Source: Hermodice carunculata | Lineage: Eukaryota; Annelida; Polychaeta; Eunicida; Amphinomidae | Assembly (NCBI GenBank): GCA_964020975.1 | Contig: OZ026618.1 | Location: forward strand, 39,932,446-39,996,445 | DNA: 64,000 bases | Reading direction: 5' to 3' | Part shown: piece after piece, positions 23,801-34,650 of the stretch | Numbering within the stretch: the stretch's first letter is position 1 | Layout: each line of letters starts with the position of its first letter | Notes under the pieces: generated by a model | What the model was told of the DNA's origin: nothing | The model's database searches: none | What the model saw: the letters and a program-made list of their open reading frames with translations, nothing else | Program-made: the position numbers and the translations under genes

Positions 23801-24156
23801 AAGTTAAAAAGTTTTTATAGTTAGAAGGGACAATGATGTGACGATACGACCACAGTTCATACACCTATAAAAGCTCTCATCCGGGTGTTGCTTTCATCCA
23901 TAGGTACATTTGCAATGCATTTTCTCTGATGGTTTGGGCAATGTGGTATGTACAAATTATGTTTCCTTGCATGTATTTGACTGGCTTTGCACCGTTTTTT
24001 TTTCCACAGTGACCCCAATAATGTTTTTTTTCTCTCTCTTTTTCAGAGTTTGATTTTCACAAACAGTGTAAACACACTGCGTCGCAGGTTGGAAGGGTGT
24101 TTTTCCACCACCAGATGTCAGGGCGTTGTTATATCTGCAGTCTGCCTCCACCATTA
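23801..24156. other. No gene recognised
   Basis: Non-coding. A 65-codon minus-strand ORF (24154-23957) has no recognisable motif. Confidence 0.4.
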
Positions 24157-24497
24157 TGACTAGTTGCAGTCACGAGAATCGTATATTCTGCAAGTCAGCG
24201 CTCCAAACAGGTCCATTTTTCTCAAAACATACTGGCAATCCATGAGCAGTGCGTCACTTGCAGGATCTTCTCTTGGGAGGGCTGATCTTTCTTCATATTC
24301 CACGGATGACTCAAGTGACATTCAGGAAAGCTGGTCCTCACCAACTAGATCTAAACATGATTGGTGTTTGTTACATGACAATTTATGCAGTTAGCAAAAC
24401 AAGTCTGATGACTTGGCTACACGAGTATGACATTATATATATATATATAATACACCTCAAGGAATCATCATAAAAAAAATAACAATGTGGGCTTTAG
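24157..24497 (+). repeat. Dispersed repeat, copy B (partner at 129-475)
   Basis: Aligns end to end with 129-475. The plus-strand frame here is open for 77 codons (SSASLAGSSLGRADLSS and SSDIQESW). Both copies end in an AATAACAATGTG block. The family is unknown. Confidence 0.7.
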
Positions 24498-25249
24498 GAA
24501 GTGCCATTTCGCCATATTTTATAACGTCTTCAGTAATGATATGCTGAAGTCGGTGGGTGCTGCCCAGGGCGGTGTTTGCATAGATGGAGACACTTTTAGT
24601 GCCTTCGCCTATGCGGACGACGTGCCTCTATTCAGCACCGTCATCGTCTGCAAACATCCATTGGCATTTGCTATGAGTACTCTAAACAATGGAGATTCGG
24701 CTTTAACCCTACTAAGTCAAAATGTGTTACTATGGGTCCAAAATTATTAAGGATGTCTCTTACTATTCTATTAGGTGGAGAATCTATGGAGACGAGTAAA
24801 TGTGTTGATATGCTTGGTGTAACTTTTACTCCCAAGAACTCGTGTAAAGCTCACATCGATAACACAATCAAGAAATGCAGACAAAGTTATTCTGCACTTG
24901 GTAATGTAGGCCTCTCATACGCGGGTTTGGATACGAATGTTAAAAGTTGTCTTTGAAATACAGTGTGTTCCGCTGTTCTCTCCTATGGTCTAGATACTGT
25001 AAACATTTCTGATACTTCCCTCCGTGAATCAGGCTGGTATGCACCAACTCCACTTAAATATTAAGTGACACTTACCTCCATGGTAAGTGATACTTACTCA
25101 GTAAGTGAACTGCACCAAGTACACCTAATTTAGGAGACACTTAAATATAAGGTAAGTGTAAGTCTGGTCAAGGGTAGACTTAAGCAGCACTTACATTTCT
25201 AAGATAGCCTGTAATTTTCAAGTGACTTCTCATTTGATGAGTTAGCAAT

Positions 25250-26267
25250 ATGGAGGACACTGAGGACTACCTTGACCGTCCGTGGCAATTTCAAAATTTT
25301 TATTAATTGTACAGGGAAAACTGTTCATTGAGAGACAGGACAAATCCATTCGAATACCTCAGAGATGGAGAATTCTGTAAACGGTATAGCATGACCAAAT
25401 AATCAGCAGATGAACTTCTTCAGGCTGCTGATCTAGAGTATGGGCATGACCGGAATGAAGCCATACCTCCACCATTGCACTGGGGTTTTATGCCATATGA
25501 ACATACAAAAATGTGGTAGGAGACCTTGGTGGAGTCCATCAGTCTACCGTTGGAAGAATTGTTCACAGGGTCTCCCGCATATTGGAAGGTCTGCGACCTA
25601 ACTAGATGCAATTTCCGTCAATGGAAGATAGGACCTATGTACATGAAAAATTCGACGAAAAAAAGGAAGATTCCCTGGGGTAATCAGTACAATCGATTGC
25701 ACTGATTACCCCATATCCGAATTAAAGCTCCACCTGGGTTAATGCAGAGCTGTTCAGGAACAGAAAGGGAATTTTTCCATCAACGTTCAGGCGATATGTG
25801 ATGCTGATATGTTGTTCACCAATATAGTTTGTCGCTGGCCAGGTTCAGTACATGACAGTCGAATTTTTGACAACAGCTTTATATGTAAGCGTTTCGAGAA
25901 TGGTGGAATTCAAGGATGCCTCCTTGGAGATGCAGGATATCCCTGCCATCCCTACTTGATGACACGCCTTCTCAGGGTCCTAATACAGCAGCACAGCAGC
26001 GCTACAATTATGCCCAATAAAAGTAACGCTTTGTCATCAAACAAACCTTTGGTGCATGGAGAAAAAAAGTTCCCCTGTCTTAAAAATGAACTACAAATCA
26101 TGATGGAGTGCTCCTTGATCATTATTGTTGCCACTGCAGTTTTACACAATTTTCTTAGAAAAAGGAATGAGGTAGATGACTCTGACGATGAGGAGGATGC
26201 AGGCGCAGGTGATTTGGTCTGGGATCATGGCTTCTCCCTGCTGTGTTATATTATCAGTTTCATCTGA
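25250..26267 (+). pseudogene. Harbinger transposase (DDE, HARBI1-like), degraded
   Basis: Starts MEDTEDYLDRPWQFQNFY near 25250. Recognisable blocks follow: RYSMTK (helix-turn-helix region), GGVHQSTVGRIVHRVS in another frame, FPGVISTIDCTDYPI (first catalytic Asp), then an open stretch from 25809 with WPGSVHDSRIFDNS and LLGDAGYPCHPYLMT (second catalytic Asp), and a C-terminal ATAVLHNFLRKRN block. This order matches PIF/Harbinger transposases, whose reaction is cut-and-paste of the element. At least four stops or frame changes separate the N-terminal blocks, and the region around the third acidic residue is altered. Confidence 0.85.
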
Positions 26268-26569
26268 AGACTCGAGTTGCCCTCCTCCTGTGACCTTTAC
26301 GCTCTTGCGTTTTTCTTTGGCCACATCTTTTTTCGCTTTTATTTTCAGGTTCTCCCAAAACTTTTTTCAACTATTTGGCGCTCCTTTGGTATGTATTGGG
26401 TTGATAACAGAGTTTTTTACACAACCTCCAATCATGCTTTAGTCTTCTTTGTGTTTGCCTGGGTGTCAGACCTTTTGTCCTCCACAATATGTTTGACCTG
26501 ATCAACGATGTCCAGCAATATTTCCTTTTCTGTCACTGTAAAGTTTGGTGATTTCTTTTTCGCAGCCAT
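26240..26569 (-). pseudogene. Harbinger Myb/SANT-like accessory protein, degraded
   Basis: From the ATG at 26569 the minus strand reads MAAKKKSPNFTVTEKEILLD then VDQVKHIVEDKRSDTQ. This is the N-terminal Myb/SANT-like pattern of the DNA-binding partner encoded by PIF/Harbinger elements, which helps bring the transposase to the element ends. The frame is interrupted after about 45 codons, and later lysine-rich stretches lie in other frames. Confidence 0.65.
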
Positions 26570-27493
26570 TTTACCAGTTTGGATTCCAATTGCGGACTGG
26601 TTTCATTTACAGTCCAAGATACAGGGCCATGTAACGACCAAGTTTCAGGTTGTGAGAAACATTCAGACAAATCTGTGCTTACGATAAGGTTCACTTAGTT
26701 GAGTGATGCCTATTTTCAGTAAGTGCATTTGGTGCAGTCCACTCACAATTAAGTGTAACTTACAGGTAAGTGTCACTTACTGGGATTTAAGGCTCACTTA
26801 CCCAAGGGTCACTTAATCTCAAATTTAAGTGAGGTTGGTGCATACCAGCCTCTGAATCAGCGTAGGGAACTTAGGCAAGCGCTACCTTGGTGTTGGTAAG
26901 CGCTCGCACCATTCTGCTCTGTTGAAGGCCTGTGACATTTAAACTATATCTGAAAGTGCAAAATATACGACTCTGTCTCTGTTTAACCATATTTGTAAGG
27001 TTGAATCTCCTCTACAGTCGTTTCATTCCTATATCTTGGCCCAATATATCGTATCCGGGCAAAGATATTAAGGCAGAATAATCGACTGCATTCTTGACTA
27101 TGGCTTATCTATGTTCAGTATCGCCTTCACCGGTTTCGACCGTCCCTCGGCTGTCCGCAAGTCACGGCGTCCGCATGACGGTATGGTGGACTCTTTTAAG
27201 TTATCTAATCTATCAGGAGACCATTATTAAGTCATGGGCAGAGGAGCATGTGCTGGCGGTCCTGCTCACTAGTTATTTCCAGTGAGCAGGCGCGCCGGCC
27301 CCGGGCTGTGTCTGTCCATGACGGGTGAGCTACTTGCACTATGGCCGCATATTTTAGTCAGTGATCCCGGCTATTTAATACTCTGCCCCACATTTCATTG
27401 TATGTGTATATTTTACATGACTTGGTATGTTAACATTCTTCTATGATTGTGAATGTAACCACATATTAATCTGTATTTCCCCGATATTCGGGG

Positions 27494-27494
<1 letters not shown>

Positions 27495-27544
<50 letters not shown>

Positions 27545-27552
27545 ATTATTAA

Positions 27553-27648
<96 letters not shown>
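27495..27648. repeat. (TTA)n microsatellite
   Basis: About 50 TTA/ATT triplets with three small interruptions. It directly follows the LINE 3' end and could have grown from that element's tail. Confidence 0.95.
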
Positions 27649-27649
<1 letters not shown>

Positions 27650-28569
27650 GTTGTAGCAAACGGTTTACAATTTACCTCTGTTAATGCCACATTTTGAACT
27701 GATTCAACAGCTTTGCTTGGCGCTTTGGGCTCTATGAGTGTGTGTGTGTGGGGGGGGGGGGGGGGATACGCCCAAACCGCGCCGAGGAAAGCTGTTGACC
27801 TGGGGTATTTTATTCTGTGTAACCGGCCTTTGATGAAAGGCCTTCTTACAAAGAGCATGAATGTGGCGCTATTTTTATAATTGAGACCAGTTACGTTTAA
27901 GTTGTTAAACTTGAGTCGCAGTTGGCACTTAAAGAGTTAATTAGATTTACACCTTATACAGAGGTGAAAAACTTCGCTGCAGTACCCCGATTGTCCCACT
28001 CTATGCTTGCATCAGCTTTGTCCTATACTTATAAGGAAAAGTCATACAGTCACAATTTCCCGATTCTAGACATATGAAAATAGAATATGATGACGGATAA
28101 CTTTCTCTCACTGAACATATAAATGTAGGCCTACAGAGGTCAAACTTGAAACAAGGGAAAGACCTGCTATGGATGGAAGCTTGGCATATTTAGTGGTTTC
28201 CTCGTTTTTAATTTTTAATAGGTTATACTGTTTAATTTTTCACTAAAATTTGGCCTTAAATGTGATAACAACAGAGAAGTTTGTTTCTGGTTACCAAGAT
28301 AACTTAACCAGCTGAGAGGGGAAAGGTTACTTCCTGTCTGTAATGACCTCTGTCCCAAACAGAGGCCAACATGCATAGGCATGCCCAGCTGAAATGTCAG
28401 TTTGGCGTATTGTTGATGGCACTCACCTGAAAAGATCACACTCACGCTTTCCCATATGCACATGGACAACTATTTTGAAACTAAGGCAAGAATTCTACAA
28501 TTTGACATCAGGTGACAAAAACAAACTCCCTCGTAACCCTGTAACACAATATCCTCTTGATTTCCTTTC

Positions 28570-28571
<2 letters not shown>
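27649..28571. other. No gene recognised
   Basis: Non-coding. A GT stretch and a G tract lie at 27738-27765. Confidence 0.5.
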
Positions 28572-28661
<90 letters not shown>

Positions 28662-28704
28662 GTCTGCCTGTCTCTTTGCCGATGTATGGGTGTGTAATAG
28701 ATAG

Positions 28705-28790
<86 letters not shown>
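28572..28790. repeat. Palindromic (TATC)n/(GATA)n microsatellite
   Basis: About 22 TATC units (28572-28660), a 36-base spacer, then about 23 GATA units (28697-28790, one variant). The arms are complementary and can fold into a hairpin with a stem near 90 base pairs. Confidence 0.95.
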
Positions 28791-30491
28791 GACGAGCGCA
28801 TCGAGGATTATTGGTCAACAGAAAAGTATGAAAAAGTAGACGCACTACCATCATCGACTTTTCATGGGTATGATACCGTGATATCCAATTTGCCTCCATA
28901 AATCTCTTCACAAACTTTGCTGCAGAATTTGCACTTTATTGATCCAAGATACACAAAAACCGCAAAAATGACAAAAGTGGGCCTTGCTTTCACATACATG
29001 TACGCCAAATCACTTTATAACATGACCTGACGGGTTGCAGTTCGGTCTCGAAAGTATTATTCTTACATCCAAGCCGTCACATTTACGTTCCGGTTCAATT
29101 TAAGTTTGAAAGGATTTGGCAAAAAGTGGCAGACGCAAATCATAAACAGGCGACGTAATGCGTTGTGCAAGAATTCAAAAGGAAGAAAAACCAAGCTTGT
29201 CACTTTATTCTAAGGCTCTCTGTGCTTGTATTATGCGCATGTGTTGCGATAGGTCCCTACTTTGTCATACATGTTGTGGCCGGAGTATCATATTGTGTAA
29301 CCCAAATGTGTTAAATGATATGGGTCTTTATGTTTGTTTGTTTGTTTGTTTGTTTGTTTGTTTGTTTGTTTTTGCCAGCGGGCCGCCACTTCCCACACCA
29401 CACCACATAATACATGTCGACAGAAAGCGCATTTTCTGTGAAATCACACCGGTTCAGAAAACTCCTTTTGGCCTTGGCACACTCCGAATCGCTCCAGAGT
29501 TCCAAAATAATGGGGCATTGACCATAAATGCATAGCTGCAGTCACAAACAAGTATATTTTTGCCTACGGATGATATTCAAACTATATAATAAAAGGCAAA
29601 GGTACTATCCACTTCAAATCACTTGGTCTTACTTCGGCAGAGGCGTCTTGACTTATCTTCAAAATGAATATTGGCCGGTACATATTTATCTGTCTCATCA
29701 GTCATATGCTTTATAACGCACAGCGTAGGCAAAAAGTTTTAAGTATCCAAAAAAGTACGATATGACTTAAAGAGTGCCCTGGAACTTCTGAAGCTTGCCG
29801 ACCCACCCCGGACAGGACATGCAGGTAAATATACAGCATCTTTGGTGTGATTACAATCTAAAGAATGTACATGTGCTCTCTCGCCCCCCCCCCCCCCTTT
29901 TTAAAAACAAAAGTTCCAAAATGGGCACACACAAAAACTATCGTATCAACACGCTCTATATACTTGGGGTTGCCTGAGTGTTTAAAAAAAAACAGGAAAA
30001 AAACAAAAACAAAAAAAAAAGAAAAAAAAAAAACAACCATGTCCAGGGATCAAAACAGTTTTGTCTCATAATATAAATATGGGTTTTAAGACAAAGAATT
30101 GTAGATCATATGTGTATTGCTTACACTTATTAATTCCATTTTTGTTGTCTGCTGCTGCCCAAAGCAGAATACGCTACTACAGGTTAAACTGGGAGTATGA
30201 TAAATATGATGTTTTATATAAAATGGTATGCACTACAATAATTTGATGCAACGTGTTCATGAAACACAGTTCATACTGATCAACATAACACAAAATATTT
30301 AGCTTGTCTGTTCACTTTGTGTTGCCTGTATTTTGTTATTATCAATTTGCCTGAATACGCTATCATTATATCAACTTGAACCCCCAACCTTCATAATCTG
30401 TCCAGACGACAATCTTATGTGATATATAAAACCTTAGATACGATATTTTGCTTCAAGGTGGGTCAATATGTGACAAGCTCGTCCTGTCATT

Positions 30492-30522
<31 letters not shown>

Positions 30523-30568
30523 ATTTGTTGGCAAAATCAAAACAAATCGTTTTATCTGGAACTACGTG
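28791..30568. other. No gene recognised; several simple repeats
   Basis: Holds (GTTT)n at about 29332-29371, a C tract near 29885-29897 followed by a T run, an A-rich stretch at 29989-30033 and a T tract at 30490-30517. The ORFs here have no family signature. Confidence 0.5.
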
Positions 30569-30932
30569 GCTAATCGCTTTGAAATTGCACAGGGACACTT
30601 CTGGATATGAGGAAGAGACCTACACAGTTGATGGGTGGCCTTAAACCCATTCTGAATGTCACAGGTCCACTAAGGGGGCAGTCAAAAGTTATCAACATTG
30701 ACACATTATTACTCAGAGTACTACTCTTAAAAAGAAAGAAAAGAAAAAAAGAAAAAGAGAAAAAAAACAAACCACCAAAGCTCAATAGTTTGATCAATCT
30801 TCCAGACCCTAATACTTGCTCGTGTGATGTTTATACAGCGTTTTATGCAAATATTACTATACAAAAGTAAGGTTTTCAACATATTTTCGGTAAGCCAAAA
30901 AAAAAATGCCTCTGTATCTCAACCCCCTCTCT

Positions 30933-30979
<47 letters not shown>

Positions 30980-31300
30980 AAAAAGGTGAAAGTTTTAGAT
31001 ATTTTTACTGGCCCCTTCATTGATGTTAATTGTTCAATCGACAACATGAGAACTTGAGTGACCTTGACTTCATTCCACAGATCAATGGGTCACTTTCATG
31101 ACTTTTACCGTTCAGTTAATGACATGAAAATTATCTAAGCTATAATTTAAAAATCCGAACCCGTACTTTGATATTTGCGTCCCAGTCTTCAAGGCCAGTG
31201 ACCTTGACGTAATTTGATAGGTCTTAGGACTACTTCATTCCTTGCATAAAAGGCCAGCTGAGGACAAGACTATCACAGTCCTGTTTTTTTTTTTTTTTTT
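30569..31300. repeat. AGGTCA repeat family, second locus
   Basis: Starts with GCTTTGAAATTGCACAGGGA like 12310. GTGGCC- or GTGACC-type unit starts lie near 30632, 31058 and 31198, and the block ends TATCACAGTCCTG before a T tract, like 13005-13025. The middle is disrupted by an A/G-rich stretch (30725-30775) and a (CA)n tract (about 30935-30978). It is more diverged than the first locus. Confidence 0.65.
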
Positions 31301-31447
31301 TCGTTTTTCTTTGTCTGTTTTTACGTTTTCTTGATTCAAAGTCCTTTTTTTTCTGAGAATAATCTTATATAAGACACAGACTGAATTTTCCCTCGATGAG
31401 ATATAATAAAATACAACGTGTTTTGGGTCTCAGGTGCCTTTTTGTTG

Positions 31448-31449
<2 letters not shown>

Positions 31450-31526
<77 letters not shown>
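31450..31526. repeat. (TA)n microsatellite
   Basis: About 38 TA dinucleotides followed by a few CATA units. Confidence 0.95.
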
Positions 31527-31530
<4 letters not shown>

Positions 31531-31611
31531 CATACATACATACATGTATATATATTCACTCTGAGTTATTCATTCAAATACAAGTTACCAGAACCAACTT
31601 TCGGTTTACAG

Positions 31612-31764
31612 ACTGGAAGTGTTCTTTTCCGTGAGTTGCTACAAACTGTATCGAGACACGAAGGGTGTCAAAGCAGCGGCACAGCGGTGTAAAGAAGACG
31701 GTGCGCGGCTGGTAGAAGTAAATGATCCCACTGAACAATTCGTGGTTCATAACCTTTTTGACAG
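31612..31764 (+). CDS. C-type lectin domain exon
   Basis: A 153-base exon with an acceptor (TTTCGGTTTACAG) and a donor (TTTGACAG|GTATAT). It encodes [20 protein letters not shown], then [20 protein letters not shown] and the hydrophobic VVHNLF. This is the first half of a C-type lectin-like domain: the SCY start, the helix with A..C, the G-A-x-L-V turn, and the E-Q-x-x-hydrophobic second helix. The exon has the same phase at both ends, as is common for exons that are shuffled or skipped in frame. C-type lectin domains bind sugars or proteins outside the cell. The matching second-half exon (WND..C..WxxxxC) was not found downstream, so the gene is incomplete here or broken. Confidence 0.65.
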
Positions 31765-31780
31765 GTATATCGTCCCAACA

Positions 31781-31925
31781 GCAGCCTCTGGTTTCCTTCG
31801 CATAACAGTCTCTGGGTTTCTTCGCGTAGCCGTCTCTAGTTTTATTGACGTGTCAGTCTCTGCATTTCTCACAAAGCAGTCTCTGATTTTCCCGCGTAGC
31901 AGTCTCTGATCCCCCTCTCCCGCCA
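31781..31925. repeat. 24-bp minisatellite, about six units
   Basis: Unit consensus GCAGTCTCTGGTTTCCTTCG plus CGTA, starting 17 bases after the lectin exon donor. Read straight through from the exon, it would give 8-residue repeats such as ITVSGFLR and VAVSSFID. Two further units (GGTCTCTGGTTTCCTTGCAT and GCAGTTTCTGGTTTTC) lie at about 33535-33582. Confidence 0.85.
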
Positions 31926-32122
31926 TGATGATCTCCACTGGGTATAACTGCGGACTGTCCATTCCGAAAGTTGTTGGTTTTCCCTGGACCAGGCCTCCTT
32001 GTGACACGATCACAGGGGAAATAGTCAAGGGGAAGGTGACGTTTTTCACTCACGCTGGAATGTTTCACCAAATTGTCATGCACGGTTGTTTTGAAAGCAT
32101 CAAATGCACTTGTATTACGTGA

Positions 32123-32410
32123 CATACATCACATGTTCAAGGGATTTGTCTGGAATCCTGCTTTTTTTAAATCCCGGAGCGAAGCGTAGTGATTTAAAAA
32201 TGCAGGATTCAGATAAATCACGAGCACGAGGGATGTATTCTTTTTATACCATGCCTTCTTTGTTTTCATGAATATAAATGCATTTTAATATGTAGTCAGT
32301 AAAGCAAATCAGTCCTGTGTTGAAAATTAGCCAAGGAAATTAAAGCAGGGATATATGTGTAAGCAGGGGACATATACATCCCTTGAAAAAACAAAGGAGG
32401 CATGGTATAA
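32123..32410. repeat. Fold-back (inverted-repeat) element
   Basis: AATCCTGCTTTTTTTAAATC and GATTTAAAAATGCAGGATT form a stem around a short GC-rich loop (CCGGAGCGAAGCGTAGT). Weaker pairing extends outward to about 32123 and 32250. A second pair, TTATACCATGCCTTCTTTG near 32256 and ACAAAGGAGGCATGGTATAA near 32391, is also inverted. It looks like a miniature inverted-repeat element. Its family is not identified. Confidence 0.55.
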
Positions 32411-34334
32411 CCTCTTCTTAGCCTCCACTGCTTCGACTCCTGTCTACACAAGAGGAGAAACGCACCGACGTGTGGGGGCAAAAACGACTGGCACGCGGAA
32501 AATATTAGGCGTCCACTTAATGAAAACAGAGAGGTATGAAGATCAAAACAAGTATGGGCATTGTTGAACCCTTGTGGTATCCCTTGAATGTAATGCAGCT
32601 TGTAAAATAATGTCTCGTAGATTTAAATAAAATTTTATTTCTTGATATTCTAGATGGCCACTCTACATATCGTTGAGAAGTTGGGTTTTGAACTGTACAG
32701 TGCCTTGCAAGTGAAGGAACAGATAAGGGCTGACCCGTTTCTAATTAAAATTTTTATTATCTATTGTAAATACGACTTTTGTTCTATACATTACCGTCAC
32801 TTTAAACTGTGTTCTGCCTGATGAAACAAAAGGTTCATTTCAAGCCTGTAATTGTCGGAACTGTTTAAAATTCCTTTGTCCTAAGAAAGTTATTCGCATA
32901 AAACATGCTATATTCGTGGCATGACAAAATAAATGTTTCTAATATGATCGGCTGAGGCAGCGAAGCACTTTGTGCACAATTTTACACATTAAACCATTTA
33001 ATAGATTTTGCAACATTCTAAGTATTGAAGTGACTCTTTAAAGATATGGTTGAGAGGACAGGAAAGTCACCAAATTTGCCACAAATGAGTCGTCATGAAC
33101 AAAAGGTCATGTCCGTATGTGTTTGGCCAGTATGGACCATTGCGCCCAGTACGTAGTCACTAAACTATCAGTGAGTATATAGCTCGAGATAAGATATGCA
33201 CATACGTTACAAAGATAAATGTAAAATATGTATACAAAAATATTCGCATACGTTTACAATGTTGCATAGTTACTTGTAATTCAATTACCTTTGTCTGCAA
33301 TATTTTTATTATGCGCCCGTAAGTTATTGATTATATTCGAGTCTGTGCAATATATGAGAAAACTCAAAAGCATGCAAAGTAGGATAATTGTATGCACCAA
33401 ACGAATCACTCATTTCGGGGTGACCGTATAGGTCCTACCTGGCAAAAACCACGCAGTCGTCGATTGTCAGGTGCACACAATATGCATAAATCAAGCAACA
33501 ACTTCCCGAATGTACAGCCATTCGGAATACCCAGTGGTCTCTGGTTTCCTTGCATAGCAGTTTCTGGTTTTCTCTGTATAGAAAAATGCTCCCCCCCATA
33601 CTACTTCCAGTCTATGTTTTCCCCGCACTTTTGTTTACATGACCCTCTGACAACTGACTAAACGACCACTTTCCTCGGTACACTGGGCGCAGTCAAGCTT
33701 GCAACTTCTTAAAAACCTAGACTATGTTGATTCACGCACAGTTTTCTTCCACAATTGAATACAAACAGCAATGAAGGTGACAGGTGAGGTTTTCATATAG
33801 TACAGCATTTGATTATCCTGACCAATTATGTTTCAAACTTATGTAAGTACATGCTGCATATCCGCAGAATAATCCACATATCATGTGTTCAGTTTGAAGA
33901 CAAAATCTCATTTACTTTTCCTGCGGGAACTGATGTCTTATCTATACGCTGAACATGTGTTTTTGCAGTATCCTCTCTACATGTGTGGTCATTTGGTGTC
34001 AAATAAAACTCAGTCTTTGAGACTGTCTGTTGTGTTGCTAACCTGCCAAACAAACTTAAAATCTGGCAGATGAAAAGTAAAATACAGGGATAATGATGAC
34101 TTAATATGAAATATAGAGGGAAAATATTGATGAAAGTCGGGGAAGCAGCTAAAGATTGTCAAAACTATACAATTTTTCAGAATGTTCAGCATAAAATCCC
34201 GGGAGCTTTTCTAGTAATTTGCGAGTATTGGCAACACTGTTAATGTCCATTATATCTCCACTTGTACAGTACATGAGTCATTTATAGGGGGCACAGGCCA
34301 GTTTGCCTTCTGTCTTGATAAAATGGGTTTGACC
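32411..34334. other. No gene recognised
   Basis: Non-coding apart from two 24-bp minisatellite units near 33535-33582. Short ORFs only. Confidence 0.5.
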
Positions 34335-34357
34335 TATGTTTCAAACCAATGACGGTA
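34335..34357. repeat. Left target-site duplication of the 7.45 kb LINE
   Basis: TATGTTTC followed by AAACCAATGACGGTA. The same sequence without the single C stands at 41806-41827 directly after the LINE 3' end. Confidence 0.85.
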
Positions 34358-34369
34358 TTGCTGGACTCA

Positions 34370-34380
34370 GCGCATGCGCG
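34370..34380 (+). promoter_or_regulatory. NRF-1-like palindrome at the LINE 5' end
   Basis: GCGCATGCGCG lies 12 bases inside the element. It matches the consensus of the metazoan NRF-1/Ewg factor (YGCGCAYGCGCR) and could be part of the internal promoter a LINE needs at its 5' end. Function is inferred. Confidence 0.45.
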
Positions 34381-34650
34381 GCGGCAAGCTCAAAGCTTGG
34401 GAAAGAACTCCGGTGGAAAATATCTTTAAAATGGATCTTTTAGAAACCAAACTCATGGAAAGATCAACGAGACACCTATGAGTGTATAGGGAACATACCG
34501 GGGCACTCAGAGGATATATTACTATTATGAGTGAGTGATTTTTGACTCTCTAAATACAATATGCGTTGAATAATCTATACACGTGCTTCGTGACTGGCCT
34601 GTGTGTTGATTTGCGCTTGTAAGATACTTGTTACATACTGTTTATTCAAG

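Larger units (their letters stand above)
25032..26850 (+). mobile_element. PIF/Harbinger DNA transposon, nearly full length, inactive
   Basis: Terminal inverted repeats read GGCTGGTATGCACCAACTCC at the left end and the complement of GGCTGGTATGCACCAACCTC at the right. Similarity continues into CACTTAAAT, and AAGTGACACTTAC-type subterminal repeats follow. It carries the two expected genes: a transposase on the plus strand and a Myb-like protein on the minus strand, arranged tail to tail. TGAATCA flanks both sides, but the right copy starts two bases outside the repeat, so the exact duplication (normally 3 bp for this group) is ambiguous. The transposase has several stops and frameshifts. Confidence 0.88.
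24540..27495 (+). mobile_element. LINE fragment split by a Harbinger insertion
   Basis: The left part (24540-25031) encodes the reverse-transcriptase region from VGAAQGGV through the catalytic box FAYADDV, then SKCVTMGPKLL and VDMLGVTFTPKNSCKAHID, a palm-to-thumb pattern. The right part (26852-27080) continues the same ORF (HHSALLKA and TTLSLFNHICKVESPLQSF). A 3' untranslated stretch follows to about 27495, ending in CGGGGG and a TTA microsatellite that may be its tail. Endonuclease and N-terminal half are missing, and there are several frame breaks. The clade is uncertain; it differs from the CR1/L2-like copies elsewhere in the window. Confidence 0.7.
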
